From the NCBI RefSeq assembly GCF_965138225.1, contig NZ_CBCSAX010000013.1: a DNA stretch of 59,260 nucleotides; one strand, 5' to 3'. The notes beneath the pieces are model-generated. The model was given only the letters and a program-made list of their open reading frames with translations. It searched no databases and was not told the DNA's origin. Origin of the DNA: Helicobacter_D ganmani. GTDB taxonomy: Bacteria > Campylobacterota > Campylobacteria > Campylobacterales > Helicobacteraceae. A program made the position numbers and the translations under genes. Positions 9,499-17,488 of the stretch are shown here, piece after piece. Positions within the stretch are counted from its first letter, which is position 1; each line of letters starts with the position of its first letter.

Positions 9499-9534
9499 AC
9501 AATTGCGACATTCTGCAAAAAATCTCGCAATTGT
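9499..9534 (+). repeat. Palindromic intergenic element, copy B
   Basis: A perfect 10-bp inverted repeat, ACAATTGCGA (9499-9508) and TCGCAATTGT (9525-9534), encloses a 16-nt loop. It lies between the convergent comF and HDOD genes. It shares ATTGC-N-CG ... TCTCGCAAT with copies A and C. Neither side has a T-tract, so intrinsic termination is doubtful. Confidence 0.6.
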
Positions 9535-9540
9535 GCTATG

Positions 9541-10392
9541 CTAATCATCTTTCATCAAGTTGTCTTTAGCAGCTTGTGGAAGTTTGGTTAGAAAATTTCC
9601 CATATTAAAATCCACTCCTTGATTGGTGGCTTCATTGACAAGCGCAATGGCTTTTTTAGAATTAAAAGAGCTTAAGGGATTGTAGGGTTCGAAAAGACAA
9701 TTTGTAACTGCTAGTGCGTAGGCATTCTTTTTGATTTCGCTAGAAGAAGCGTGTGGGTTTTCAATATGGGTAATGCTTTGGATTAGTCTTTCATCAAACT
9801 TCCAATGGTCAAATAAGAATCCTAGAAATGCCACATGATCAATACCACAATATTGATTCTCTAGTTCGGATACATTTTGAAAATTATTTGTTTGATTTTC
9901 GGTTAAAAATTCCTTCGCTTTGCCTGACTTTAGGAGCATATTTGCAAGCAAAATCATTCCTAAACGCAAAAGCATAGCGCATGGCACAAGCTCATTGGAA
10001 AGTGCTTTGTCTTCTTCTTGAAGCCAAGTAGAGATGAAATCCACTTCATTAGAACAATTAGCTAAAAATACTCCTGTATCTAATCCATAAGGAGAAACAT
10101 CAATAGAAAAATTAGACCGAATAGAGTTCGCCAAAACAACATTTTTGATATTGCTAATTCCGAGCAACGAGACAACTTGTTGAATTGTAGAAACTTGATG
10201 AGAAAATCCATAAAATGGAGAGTTTGCAAGACGCAAAAGCTCACCAATTAATAAGGGGTCTTTAGAAATGATAGCAACAACTTTACTAATCTCCAAATCT
10301 GCTCCGCTAGAATCAACATATTCTTGTAGTTCCATCACTGTTTTAGGGAGCGGTGGGAGATCATTAATAGTCTCTAAAAGTAAAGGATTCAT
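9541..10392 (-). CDS. HDOD-domain signalling protein
   Basis: This 283-aa cytoplasmic protein opens with INDLPPLPKTVMELQEYVD, the characteristic HDOD start. It continues with VAIISKDPLLIGELLRLANSPFYG and a later helix with FLGFLFDHWKFDE. HDOD domains are HD-superfamily relatives that lack catalytic metal ligands and act as scaffolds in chemotaxis, stress or motility regulation. It is monocistronic and divergent from mqnA. No other domain is visible; its partner is unknown. Confidence 0.85.
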   Translation of the reverse strand: MNPLLLETINDLPPLPKTVMELQEYVDSSGADLEISKVVAIISKDPLLIGELLRLANSPFYGFSHQVSTIQQVVSLLGISNIKNVVLANSIRSNFSIDVSPYGLDTGVFLANCSNEVDFISTWLQEEDKALSNELVPCAMLLRLGMILLANMLLKSGKAKEFLTENQTNNFQNVSELENQYCGIDHVAFLGFLFDHWKFDERLIQSITHIENPHASSSEIKKNAYALAVTNCLFEPYNPLSSFNSKKAIALVNEATNQGVDFNMGNFLTKLPQAAKDNLMKDD

Positions 10393-10538
10393 TGAAAACT
10401 TCCTCTATTTAAGGTATTTTTTGTAAATAATTTTTTATTGTATAGTATTTTTAGTAACACATTACTTAATTAAAGTTTCAAAAATAACATAAAATTGTGA
10501 ATAAATGGTAAAATAATCAGAAACTTTTAGGAGATTTT

Positions 10539-11240
10539 ATGCGCTTTGGAAAAATTGATTACCTTAATCTTTTGCCTTTTGAAACTTTTGTGCGGGCATA
10601 TCCTAAGCCATCGCATTTTCAATTATTTTATAACAAAAAAAAATCTTATCCTGCAAAGTTGAATCGTGAATTTTTGTTTGGGCGCATTGATGCGGGATTT
10701 GTTTCATCTATCACGGCACTTAGGGCAAGGAGAGAGCGTTTTTGGGCTTCGCAAGTTGGAATCGTAGCACGCAAGGAAGTTTTAAGTGTAATTTGCTTGC
10801 CAAAGGAAAAGGGAGAAGATTATCAATCTGCGACCTCTAATGCGCTTTTAAAAGTTCTTGGTTTAAAGGGACGTGTATTAATAGGAGATAGAGCACTTGT
10901 AGAGGTTTTGAAGCAGAAAAGTAACCATCAAAAAGATTATGTGGATTTGGGCAAGTTTTGGGTAAAAAAGGAACATTTACCTTTTGTTTTTGGGAGATTG
11001 TGCGTCAAAAAGAATCATTCTTTTTATAAAAAATTAATCCATTCTTTTTATAAAAAGCATATTAAGATTCCACATTTTTTGCTAACAAAAGCTGCACTTA
11101 AAAGCGGAATTTCAAAACAAGAGATATTACAATATCTCCAAGTGTTGTCTTATAAAATAGACAAAAAAGCAAATTTTGGCGTGGAAAGATTTTATAGAAA
11201 TTTAAGGATTTTAAAGATTAAAGCACCACGGAGATTTTAG
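10539..11240 (+). CDS. mqnA: Chorismate dehydratase MqnA
   Basis: This 233-aa protein has the MqnA N-terminus GKIDYLNLLPFETF and a periplasmic-binding-protein-like fold without a signal peptide. MqnA removes water from chorismate to give 3-[(1-carboxyvinyl)oxy]benzoate, the first committed step of the futalosine menaquinone pathway, and works together with MqnF encoded at 4046. A TAGGAG site precedes the ATG. The C-terminal third is very lysine-rich. Confidence 0.88.
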   Translation: MRFGKIDYLNLLPFETFVRAYPKPSHFQLFYNKKKSYPAKLNREFLFGRIDAGFVSSITALRARRERFWASQVGIVARKEVLSVICLPKEKGEDYQSATSNALLKVLGLKGRVLIGDRALVEVLKQKSNHQKDYVDLGKFWVKKEHLPFVFGRLCVKKNHSFYKKLIHSFYKKHIKIPHFLLTKAALKSGISKQEILQYLQVLSYKIDKKANFGVERFYRNLRILKIKAPRRF

Positions 11241-11313
11241 GATTTCTTGTGTGGGAATAAATATGGAATCCAAAATAAAATGACATTTAATAAAAAATGC
11301 AGGTTATTTTGAA

Positions 11314-11319
11314 TATAAT
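11314..11319 (+). promoter_or_regulatory. Probable sigma-70 -10 box for the ndk operon
   Basis: A perfect TATAAT within GAATATAATATATCC lies about 55 nt upstream of the ndk ATG in an AT-rich gap. Helicobacter promoters often have a strong -10 and a poor -35, as here. The predicted transcript would start near 11326 and include the hairpin at 11342-11359. Confidence 0.55.
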
Positions 11320-11341
11320 ATATCCTTTTATTTTAAAATAT

Positions 11342-11359
11342 GCCCCAAAAGAGTGGGGC
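11342..11359 (+). terminator. GC hairpin with T-run in the ndk leader
   Basis: GCCCC (11342-11346) and GGGGC (11355-11359) form a short GC stem followed by TTTT and then immediately by the ndk ribosome site AGGAG. The structure resembles an intrinsic terminator or attenuator inside the 5' leader. Confidence 0.45.
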
Positions 11360-11373
11360 TTTTAGGAGTAGCA

Positions 11374-11787
11374 ATGGAGCAAACATTATCCATTATCAAG
11401 CCTGATGCGGTGAAAAAAAATGTTATTGGGAAAATTGTTGATCGCTTTGAAAGTAATGGGCTAAGAATCGCAGCAATGAAAAAAATCAGACTTAGCCGAT
11501 GCGATGCAAAAGATTTTTATGCAGTGCATAAAGAGCGTCCCTTTTTTGGCGAGTTGGTAGATTTTATGGTAAGCGGACCAGTTGTGGTTATGGTGCTTGA
11601 AGGATTGAACGCGGTAGCAAAAAACCGCGAACTAATGGGTTCAACTAATCCAAAAGAAGCAGCACCCGGCACCATTCGCGCGGATTTTGCAGAGAGTATT
11701 GATGCAAATGCAGTGCATGGAAGTGATAGTTTGGAAAATGCTAAAAAAGAAATTGCATTTTTCTTTGCTACAAAGGAAATTTGCTAG
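11374..11787 (+). CDS. ndk: Nucleoside diphosphate kinase
   Basis: This 137-aa enzyme transfers phosphate between nucleoside tri- and diphosphates through the phosphohistidine in ANAVHGSDS (His115). It starts TLSIIKPDAVKKN, the family signature. I chose ATG 11374 behind AGGAG; the in-frame GTG at 11353 lies in the leader hairpin. Order ndk, YceD-like, rpmF, plsX, fabH is that of H. pylori HP0198-HP0202. Confidence 0.95.
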   Translation: MEQTLSIIKPDAVKKNVIGKIVDRFESNGLRIAAMKKIRLSRCDAKDFYAVHKERPFFGELVDFMVSGPVVVMVLEGLNAVAKNRELMGSTNPKEAAPGTIRADFAESIDANAVHGSDSLENAKKEIAFFFATKEIC

Positions 11788-11790
11788 TTA

Positions 11791-12171
11791 ATGTATAAAA
11801 TTGCTTTCACAAAGGCATTTCAGAGTTGCAAGAATGGAGAAAAAGTCCGATTTTGCATTGAAGAGAATCAAGTCAAGTTGGAGGGTGTTTTATCTTGTGA
11901 TAAAAGTTATCCCGATATGCTTAAACTCAATGGAATCTTAAGCGGGGTAATCACTCTTGTCTGTGATTTGAGTGGAGAAGAATATCAAAAAATACTAGAA
12001 GAGCCTGTAGGATTTTATCTAAGTGATACAATTGTGCATTTAGATAGTGAGCATTTTGAAGAAATTGTGGAATGCAAAGAGGGCAAGATTGATTTTGAAG
12101 AAATTTTACAGAGCGAATTAGAGATGATTCGCTGTGATTATCATATTAAAGAAAATGAATTTAAGGAGTAA
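11791..12171 (+). CDS. YceD/DUF177-like protein
   Basis: This 126-aa acidic cytoplasmic protein is encoded directly upstream of rpmF. In many bacteria that position is occupied by a YceD/DUF177 gene, and the central ITLVCDLSGEEY fits the conserved region of that family weakly. The function is not established; the association with rpmF suggests a ribosome or rRNA link. Gaps to its neighbours are 3 bp on each side. Confidence 0.7.
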   Translation: MYKIAFTKAFQSCKNGEKVRFCIEENQVKLEGVLSCDKSYPDMLKLNGILSGVITLVCDLSGEEYQKILEEPVGFYLSDTIVHLDSEHFEEIVECKEGKIDFEEILQSELEMIRCDYHIKENEFKE

Positions 12172-12174
12172 AAA

Positions 12175-12330
12175 ATGGCAGTACCAAAAAGACGCGTGAG
12201 TAAAACAAGAGCAGCAAAACGAAGAACACATTATAAAATTACATTAGCAGTTCCTGTAAAAGATAAAGACGGAACATGGAAAATGCCTCATCGTGTAAAT
12301 AAATTTACTGGAAAATACAAAAACAATTAA
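12175..12330 (+). CDS. rpmF: 50S ribosomal protein L32
   Basis: A 51-aa basic protein starting MAVPKRRVSKTRAAKRRTHY, the unmistakable L32 N-terminus. It lacks the zinc-binding cysteines found in some L32 proteins (zinc-free type). The site AAGGAG lies 9 nt upstream of the ATG. It is followed 14 bp later by plsX, a very common bacterial pairing. Confidence 0.96.
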   Translation: MAVPKRRVSKTRAAKRRTHYKITLAVPVKDKDGTWKMPHRVNKFTGKYKNN

Positions 12331-12344
12331 TTGGAATCTTACAG

Positions 12345-13331
12345 ATGAGAATTGCCGTTGATGCAATGGGTGGAGATTTTGGCTCTTCCCCACTTGTGCA
12401 AGGTGCTTTACAGGCATTAAAAGAACGCGATTTTGCACTTGTACTTGTTGGGGATGAGCAGGTTATTGCGCCACTTATTCCTGCAGAATGCAAGCAAAAG
12501 GTAGAGATTGTGCATTGCACGGATTTTATTACAATGGAAGAAGGTGCAACTTCTGCACTCAAGCGCAAAGAAAGCTCTATCTATCTTGCAATTGAAATGC
12601 TTAAAAATAAACAAATAGACGCAGTGGTTTCTGCTGGGCATAGCGGTGCAACAATGAGTCTTGCAACTTTAAAGATAGGACGTTTAAAGGGTGTTTCTCG
12701 TCCCGCAATTTGCACGCTTATGCCACGTATAGATGCACAAAAAAGTTTAGTAGTAGATGCGGGCGCAAATGTTGATTGCAAACCAGAGAATCTCTTTGAG
12801 TTTGGAATTATGGGACACGAGTATGCAACTGCGATTCTTAACTATCCTAAAGCACGGATTGGTTTGTTGGCAAATGGAGAGGAAGAATGCAAGGGCAATG
12901 AAATGACAAAAGCTGCCTTTGACCTTTTAAAAAAACATCCAAGCTTTATTGGGAATATTGAGGGAAACAATATCTTTGACGCAAATGTAGAAGTAATTGT
13001 GTGTGATGGATTTGTCGGTAATGTTGTGCTAAAAACAAGTGAGGGAGTGGCGGATTCTATTATTTTTTTGTTAAAGAAATATATTAAATCCTCTCCTATT
13101 GGAATCTTTGGTGCATTGTTTATGAAAAATGTATTCAAAAAGCTTAAAAAACAAATTGATTATGCGGAATATGGAGGTGCGCCACTTCTAGGAGTAGATG
13201 GGAATGTCATCATTTGCCACGGAAAAAGTAATGCAAAGGCGATGAAAAATGCAGTTTTTCAAGCAATTTTAGCGGTTGAAAATAATGTCAATGACAAAAT
13301 TTTAAGTGCTTTAGAGAAATATAAGATTTAA
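12345..13331 (+). CDS. plsX: Phosphate acyltransferase PlsX
   Basis: This 328-aa peripheral membrane enzyme makes acyl-phosphate from acyl-ACP for phospholipid synthesis. It begins IAVDAMGGDFGSSPLVQGAL, includes VSAGHSGATMSLATLKIGR, and ends with the LLGVDGNVIICHGKS segment typical of the family. It is co-transcribed with fabH, 3 bp downstream. Confidence 0.95.
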   Translation: MRIAVDAMGGDFGSSPLVQGALQALKERDFALVLVGDEQVIAPLIPAECKQKVEIVHCTDFITMEEGATSALKRKESSIYLAIEMLKNKQIDAVVSAGHSGATMSLATLKIGRLKGVSRPAICTLMPRIDAQKSLVVDAGANVDCKPENLFEFGIMGHEYATAILNYPKARIGLLANGEEECKGNEMTKAAFDLLKKHPSFIGNIEGNNIFDANVEVIVCDGFVGNVVLKTSEGVADSIIFLLKKYIKSSPIGIFGALFMKNVFKKLKKQIDYAEYGGAPLLGVDGNVIICHGKSNAKAMKNAVFQAILAVENNVNDKILSALEKYKI

Positions 13332-13334
13332 GAA

Positions 13335-14345
13335 ATGTCAGTAAAAATACCAATTTATGCGTCTTTAAGTTCTATTGGTGCGTATGTTCCTAGTAGAATC
13401 GTGAGTAATGAGGACTTATCTAAAATTGTTGAGACGAGTGACGAATGGATTACGAAACGCACAGGCATCAAAGAAAGGCGATTTGCAGAGGACAATGAAG
13501 CAACAAGTGATTTGGCAACCAAAGCCGCAAGAATCGCAATAGAGCGCGCACAGATTGATATTAGTGTGATTGATGCGGTGGTTGTTGCTACAATCTCTCC
13601 TGATTTCTTTTGTATGCCCTCAACAGCGTGTGTAGTGGCAAATAACTTAGGAATCATCAATAAACCTGCTTTTGATATTGCAGCGGCTTGCAGCGGATTT
13701 ATCTATCTCCTCTCTCTTGCAAAATCTTTCATAGAATCCCAGACTTACAAAAATATCTTGATTATTGGTGCGGAAAAGATTTCAAGTATTTTAGATATGG
13801 AAGACCGTAGCACTTGTGTTTTGTTTGGTGATGGAGCGGGAGCTGCGGTTATTCGTGCAACAGAGGATAAAAGCCTTAGCGTATTAGATGTGCAGTGTGC
13901 TGCAAATGGGCAATATCAAGAGCTTTTGATGACACCAGGTTGTGGCAGTCGTTATCCTGCAAGTGCTGAAATTTTGAGAGAACGTTTGCAATTTATCAAA
14001 ATGAAAGGCAATGAGACTTTTAAAATTGCGGTAAAAACTTTGACAAAAGATGTGGTAGAGATTCTACAAAGAAATCATCTCTCCAAAGACGAGATTGATT
14101 TTTTTGTCCCACATCAAGCAAATTTACGCATTATTTCTGCAGTAGGAGAGGCATTGGGATTCTCAAGTGAAAAAGTCGCCCTCACTGTGCAAAAATATGG
14201 CAACACTTCCGCTGCTTCCATTCCTATGGCTATCAATGATTTATACGAAAGCGGTAAAATCAAGCAGGGTTCAAAACTGCTTTTGGACGCTTTTGGTGGT
14301 GGCTTGACTTGGGGTTCAGCGATTCTTGCCTTTGGCGGTCAATGA
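13335..14345 (+). CDS. fabH: 3-oxoacyl-ACP synthase III
   Basis: This 336-aa condensing enzyme joins an acyl-CoA primer to malonyl-ACP to initiate fatty acid synthesis. The catalytic triad is complete: Cys119 in IAAACSGF, His260 in VPHQANLRI and Asn290 in KYGNTSAAS. The C-terminal GGGLTWGSAILAF is typical. It ends the ndk-to-fabH cluster. The 67-bp gap to the convergent methyltransferase holds no clear terminator. Confidence 0.95.
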   Translation: MSVKIPIYASLSSIGAYVPSRIVSNEDLSKIVETSDEWITKRTGIKERRFAEDNEATSDLATKAARIAIERAQIDISVIDAVVVATISPDFFCMPSTACVVANNLGIINKPAFDIAAACSGFIYLLSLAKSFIESQTYKNILIIGAEKISSILDMEDRSTCVLFGDGAGAAVIRATEDKSLSVLDVQCAANGQYQELLMTPGCGSRYPASAEILRERLQFIKMKGNETFKIAVKTLTKDVVEILQRNHLSKDEIDFFVPHQANLRIISAVGEALGFSSEKVALTVQKYGNTSAASIPMAINDLYESGKIKQGSKLLLDAFGGGLTWGSAILAFGGQ

Positions 14346-14412
14346 TTTTATTGTGGGTAGTGTTTTTGCTTGTTGCAAATGTCAATACAAAATCTTGCTA
14401 CAAATAAATGCG

Positions 14413-14973
14413 TTAGTTCGCCCTGCCAACCAATCTAGCTACCAAAGCCAATGAGGAATCTTTGGCGCGCGGAATCAAAGTTTCTTCATAAAATAGAATC
14501 TCTAAATCCAAAAAGGCGTGTAAAAGTTCGTTTTTGTGTAATAAATGGCTAGAATCACTTGCAAAGGCATTGTGCGATTCTATCTCGCTTTTGGCAAAAG
14601 TTTCAAAGACTAAGATTCCACCTTTTTTTAATCCCTCACACATCAAAGGAAACAATCTTCGCTCTAAAAAATAGCTATTGCAAATAATATGATAGTTTTG
14701 TGGCAGAATCTTAAAAGAATCCAAATCTGCGCAATGCGCGTAAATATTGCGTTCATTTTGCAAAGAAGTAATCGCAAAGTCGGAAATATCTATGCTTTCT
14801 ACCTCAAACCCACAATCTCGCATAAAGCGCGAATTGCGTCCCATACCGCAAGCAATGTCTAGTGCCTTGCCTCGTGGGGCTGCGGTAATGAATTGACGCA
14901 GCAGAGCAAGAGGCTCACTCGGAATCGGATTGTTTTTATGACGCAGATTCCATTTGTCTTGGTCGCTTTGCAT
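14413..14973 (-). CDS. Class I SAM-dependent methyltransferase (TehB-like)
   Basis: A 186-aa cytoplasmic methyltransferase. Motif I is ALDIACGMGRNSRFM, with VESIDISDFAI as the SAM-ribose acidic strand. It resembles TehB/YjhP-type small methyltransferases. The substrate is unknown. Its start overlaps the aguB stop, so it ends the minus-strand operon that begins near panD. Confidence 0.8.
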   Translation of the reverse strand: MQSDQDKWNLRHKNNPIPSEPLALLRQFITAAPRGKALDIACGMGRNSRFMRDCGFEVESIDISDFAITSLQNERNIYAHCADLDSFKILPQNYHIICNSYFLERRLFPLMCEGLKKGGILVFETFAKSEIESHNAFASDSSHLLHKNELLHAFLDLEILFYEETLIPRAKDSSLALVARLVGRAN

Positions 14974-15857
14974 TAGTCGCAGAATCTTTTGAGAATCTCT
15001 TGATAGGAATCAATGCGTCTATCACGCAAAAATGGCCAAATCCTACGCACTTCCTCACTTCTTTGCTTGTCCCATTCAAAATACAAAATTTCTTCTTTTT
15101 CTACGCTTCCAAGTGCAAGCAATTCGCCTTGCGCTCCATAGGCAAAACTAGAACCCCAAAAAGTGATTCCCTCCATTACTCCGCTTTTGTCTGCTTCAAA
15201 ACCTACGCGGTTAATCGTTGCAACAGGGATTCCATTTGCGACACTATGTCCGCGTTGCACTGCCATCCACGCTTCCCTTTGTCGTTCTTTTTCATCAGCT
15301 TTATCACTATTGAACCAACCAATTGCAGTGGGATAGATGAGAATCTCTGCTCCTTTTAATGTCATAATGCGTGCGGCTTCAGGATACCATTGGTCCCAGC
15401 ATATAAGCACCCCGAGCTTGCCTAAGCTTGTGGTAATAGGCGTAAAATTCAAATCACCGGGCGTAAAATAAAATTTCTCATAGAATCCCGGGTCATCTGG
15501 AATGTGCATTTTGCGATATTTTCCCGCAATGCCTCCATCGCGCTCAAACACAACTGCTGTGTTGTGATAAAGCCCCGCACTTCTTCGTTCAAAAAGTGAA
15601 GTTACAAGCACAATTTTATTGTTTTTGGCAATTTGACTGAAATATTCGCAATCCGCTTCAAAACTCAACGCATAATCAAAAAAATCTACATTTTCACTTT
15701 GGCAAAAATATTCTTGCGTATGAAGTTCCTGTAATAAAACTAGTTGCGCTCCATTTTGTGCAGCTTCTTTTATCATTTGCGCGCTTATTTGCTGTGTAGA
15801 GGATTTGCTACCTTTATAGGATTGTTGGATTAAAGCAACTTTGATTTTGGATTCCAT
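14973..15857 (-). CDS. aguB: N-carbamoylputrescine amidase
   Basis: A 294-aa nitrilase-superfamily hydrolase with the Glu-Lys-Cys triad: Glu44 in LLQELHTQEYF, Lys116 in GKYRKMHIPDDPGFYEKF and Cys153 in LICWDQWYPEAARIM. These segments match AguB (H. pylori HP0757 type), which converts N-carbamoylputrescine to putrescine. It would feed spermidine synthase (speE, 57431). The agmatine deiminase partner is not in the window. It follows the acidic small ORF by 9 bp. Confidence 0.88.
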   Translation of the reverse strand: MESKIKVALIQQSYKGSKSSTQQISAQMIKEAAQNGAQLVLLQELHTQEYFCQSENVDFFDYALSFEADCEYFSQIAKNNKIVLVTSLFERRSAGLYHNTAVVFERDGGIAGKYRKMHIPDDPGFYEKFYFTPGDLNFTPITTSLGKLGVLICWDQWYPEAARIMTLKGAEILIYPTAIGWFNSDKADEKERQREAWMAVQRGHSVANGIPVATINRVGFEADKSGVMEGITFWGSSFAYGAQGELLALGSVEKEEILYFEWDKQRSEEVRRIWPFLRDRRIDSYQEILKRFCD

Positions 15858-15866
15858 TTTTACTCC

Positions 15867-16016
15867 TTAGTAGTCTGTGTCCTCGTAATCTTCCTCTCCG
15901 CTATCGTAATCGTCCTCATCATAGAGGAATTTATCGCTATCTTCATACTCTGAATTGTAGCCGTCGTATTCCTCATCCTCAAACTCTTCGCAATTTTCGT
16001 CCTCAAAAATTTTCAT
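15867..16016 (-). CDS. Small, extremely acidic protein (49 aa)
   Basis: A 49-aa ORF beginning MKIFEDENCEEFEDEEYDG; more than half of the residues are Asp or Glu and many others are Tyr. A strong AAGGAG lies 7 nt before its ATG, and that start overlaps the end of tcdA by 14 nt. Its stop is 9 bp before aguB, so it fills an otherwise unexplained gap in a tightly packed operon. I recall that H. pylori also has a small hypothetical gene (HP0756) between its moeB-like gene (HP0755) and aguB (HP0757). No function is known; such proteins can bind metal or basic partners. Confidence 0.7.
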   Translation of the reverse strand: MKIFEDENCEEFEDEEYDGYNSEYEDSDKFLYDEDDYDSGEEDYEDTDY

Positions 16017-16692
16017 CTTTTCTCCTTTTTAAAATCATTGCAATTGCTTCGCTCGCCAAACGTAGCCCAAAACTTGCTGTTACTCCGCTGAAACTCCCAA
16101 GCTCTTTACATTTTGGCTCTTCTGGGCTAAAGGCTACCATAAAACTGCCTTTAAAACCTTGCTTTTTCAGTCCTTCGCGAAATTTTCTTGCAAATTTGTC
16201 CCCATAACTTTTCCAAATTGGCGCAAATTGAATCTGTGAGGGGTCTAGTTTTTTAGCACTTCCCATAGAAGAGAGCAAAAGAGGTTTTGTGGGAGATTCG
16301 GGCTGATTTGCGACTTTAAGCGCAAGAGCAATTTTTGCGTCAATGTCGTCAATCGCATCTAAAACAATGTCATAAGCAGTAAAGTCAAATTGTTGAATAA
16401 AGTCTCGTGTGATTTTTGCATCAAGGGGAATGACACCTTGATAAATTTCAGCAAGAACTTCTACTTTTTTGCGCCCGATTCCGCCTAAAGAGCCGATTTG
16501 GCGGTTTTGATTGCTTGGCTCGAAACAATCAAAATCTATAATGCAAATTTCACCGATTCCTGTGCGATAAAGGCAATCTAACGCAAATCCCCCAACACCC
16601 CCTACGCCAAGAATAAGGGCTTTGGAATCTTGTAGCTTTGCTAAGCCCTCTTCTTTGAATAATGGTAAAGTTCTTACAAATCTTTTATTCAT
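16003..16692 (-). CDS. tcdA: TcdA-type E1-like adenylyltransferase (ThiF/MoeB family)
   Basis: This 229-aa ThiF-fold protein has the nucleotide-binding ALILGVGGVGGFALDCL, the acidic IDFDCFEPSNQNRQIG and the DAIDDIDAK segment. The SMGSAKKLDPSQIQF stretch followed by a Lys/Arg-rich helix matches TcdA/YgdL, which dehydrates t6A37 to cyclic ct6A in tRNA. H. pylori annotation calls the equivalent gene moeB. No sulfur-carrier partner is nearby, favouring TcdA. It overlaps surE by 8 bp. Confidence 0.8.
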   Translation of the reverse strand: MNKRFVRTLPLFKEEGLAKLQDSKALILGVGGVGGFALDCLYRTGIGEICIIDFDCFEPSNQNRQIGSLGGIGRKKVEVLAEIYQGVIPLDAKITRDFIQQFDFTAYDIVLDAIDDIDAKIALALKVANQPESPTKPLLLSSMGSAKKLDPSQIQFAPIWKSYGDKFARKFREGLKKQGFKGSFMVAFSPEEPKCKELGSFSGVTASFGLRLASEAIAMILKRRKDENF

Positions 16693-17479
16693 TGAATCCT
16701 CCGCTAATCCAATCCTCTAAAGTGCGTAATCGATTCCTTGCGGTAAAATCAAGGGTAATGGGAGTGATAGAAACATAACCATTTTTGGTCGCTTCAAAGT
16801 CAGAAGTTTCGTTGTTTTCTCGTTCATTCCATGCAAGAGGATGAAGCCCAAGCCAATAATATTCCTCTCCACGAGGATTGCGATGTACATGCGCATCGTT
16901 GCCATAGGCTCGGATTCCAAGTTCGGTAATTTTAAATCCCTTGCAGTCTTTAGGAGAAATTTGTGGAATATTGATATTTAAAAATTCTCTTGCACCTAGA
17001 GGATATGTGTGATTTAGGATTTTTTTGGCTATTTTGTAAATACTTTGTTTTGCGAGTTCAAAATCAAATCCAAAATAATTTTTATCTTGCAAGACTTGTG
17101 AAATAGCAATGGATGGAATCCCGTGCAGAACGCCCTCCATTGCAGCACTTGCTGTGCCAGAATAGCTGATATCCTCTCCCATATTAGAGCCAATATTGAT
17201 TCCGCTCACAATTAAATCCGGCATAAATCCCTCTTGGTAAAGCGCATTTAAAGAAAGATAAACACAATCCGTAGGGCTTCCGTCCTCTAGCTTGTAGAAA
17301 TCATCTTCTATCTCCACAAAACGCAAAGGGCGGGTGAGTGTCATTCCGTGCCCACAGGCAGATTTTTCACTTGCGGGTGCTACAATCATAATGTGTCCAA
17401 GTGGGCTTAACGCACTTTGAAGTGCTAAAAGTCCCGGAGATTGATAACCATCGTCATTGGTGATTAAAATGCGTTTCAT
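16685..17479 (-). CDS. surE: 5'/3'-nucleotidase SurE
   Basis: This 264-aa metal-dependent nucleotidase starts RILITNDDGYQSPGL, with the metal-binding Asp pair, and contains SGINIGSNMGEDISYSGT followed by ASAAMEGVLHG. SurE hydrolyses nucleoside monophosphates and short polyphosphates and is linked to stationary-phase survival. It lies 9 bp after ispA and overlaps tcdA. Confidence 0.95.
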   Translation of the reverse strand: MKRILITNDDGYQSPGLLALQSALSPLGHIMIVAPASEKSACGHGMTLTRPLRFVEIEDDFYKLEDGSPTDCVYLSLNALYQEGFMPDLIVSGINIGSNMGEDISYSGTASAAMEGVLHGIPSIAISQVLQDKNYFGFDFELAKQSIYKIAKKILNHTYPLGAREFLNINIPQISPKDCKGFKITELGIRAYGNDAHVHRNPRGEEYYWLGLHPLAWNERENNETSDFEATKNGYVSITPITLDFTARNRLRTLEDWISGGFNE

Positions 17480-17488
17480 TACTGCTTC

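Noticed and set aside
9499..9534. Palindrome as a rho-independent terminator
   Set aside because: Neither strand has a T-tract after the stem; it fits better as a copy of the dispersed element.
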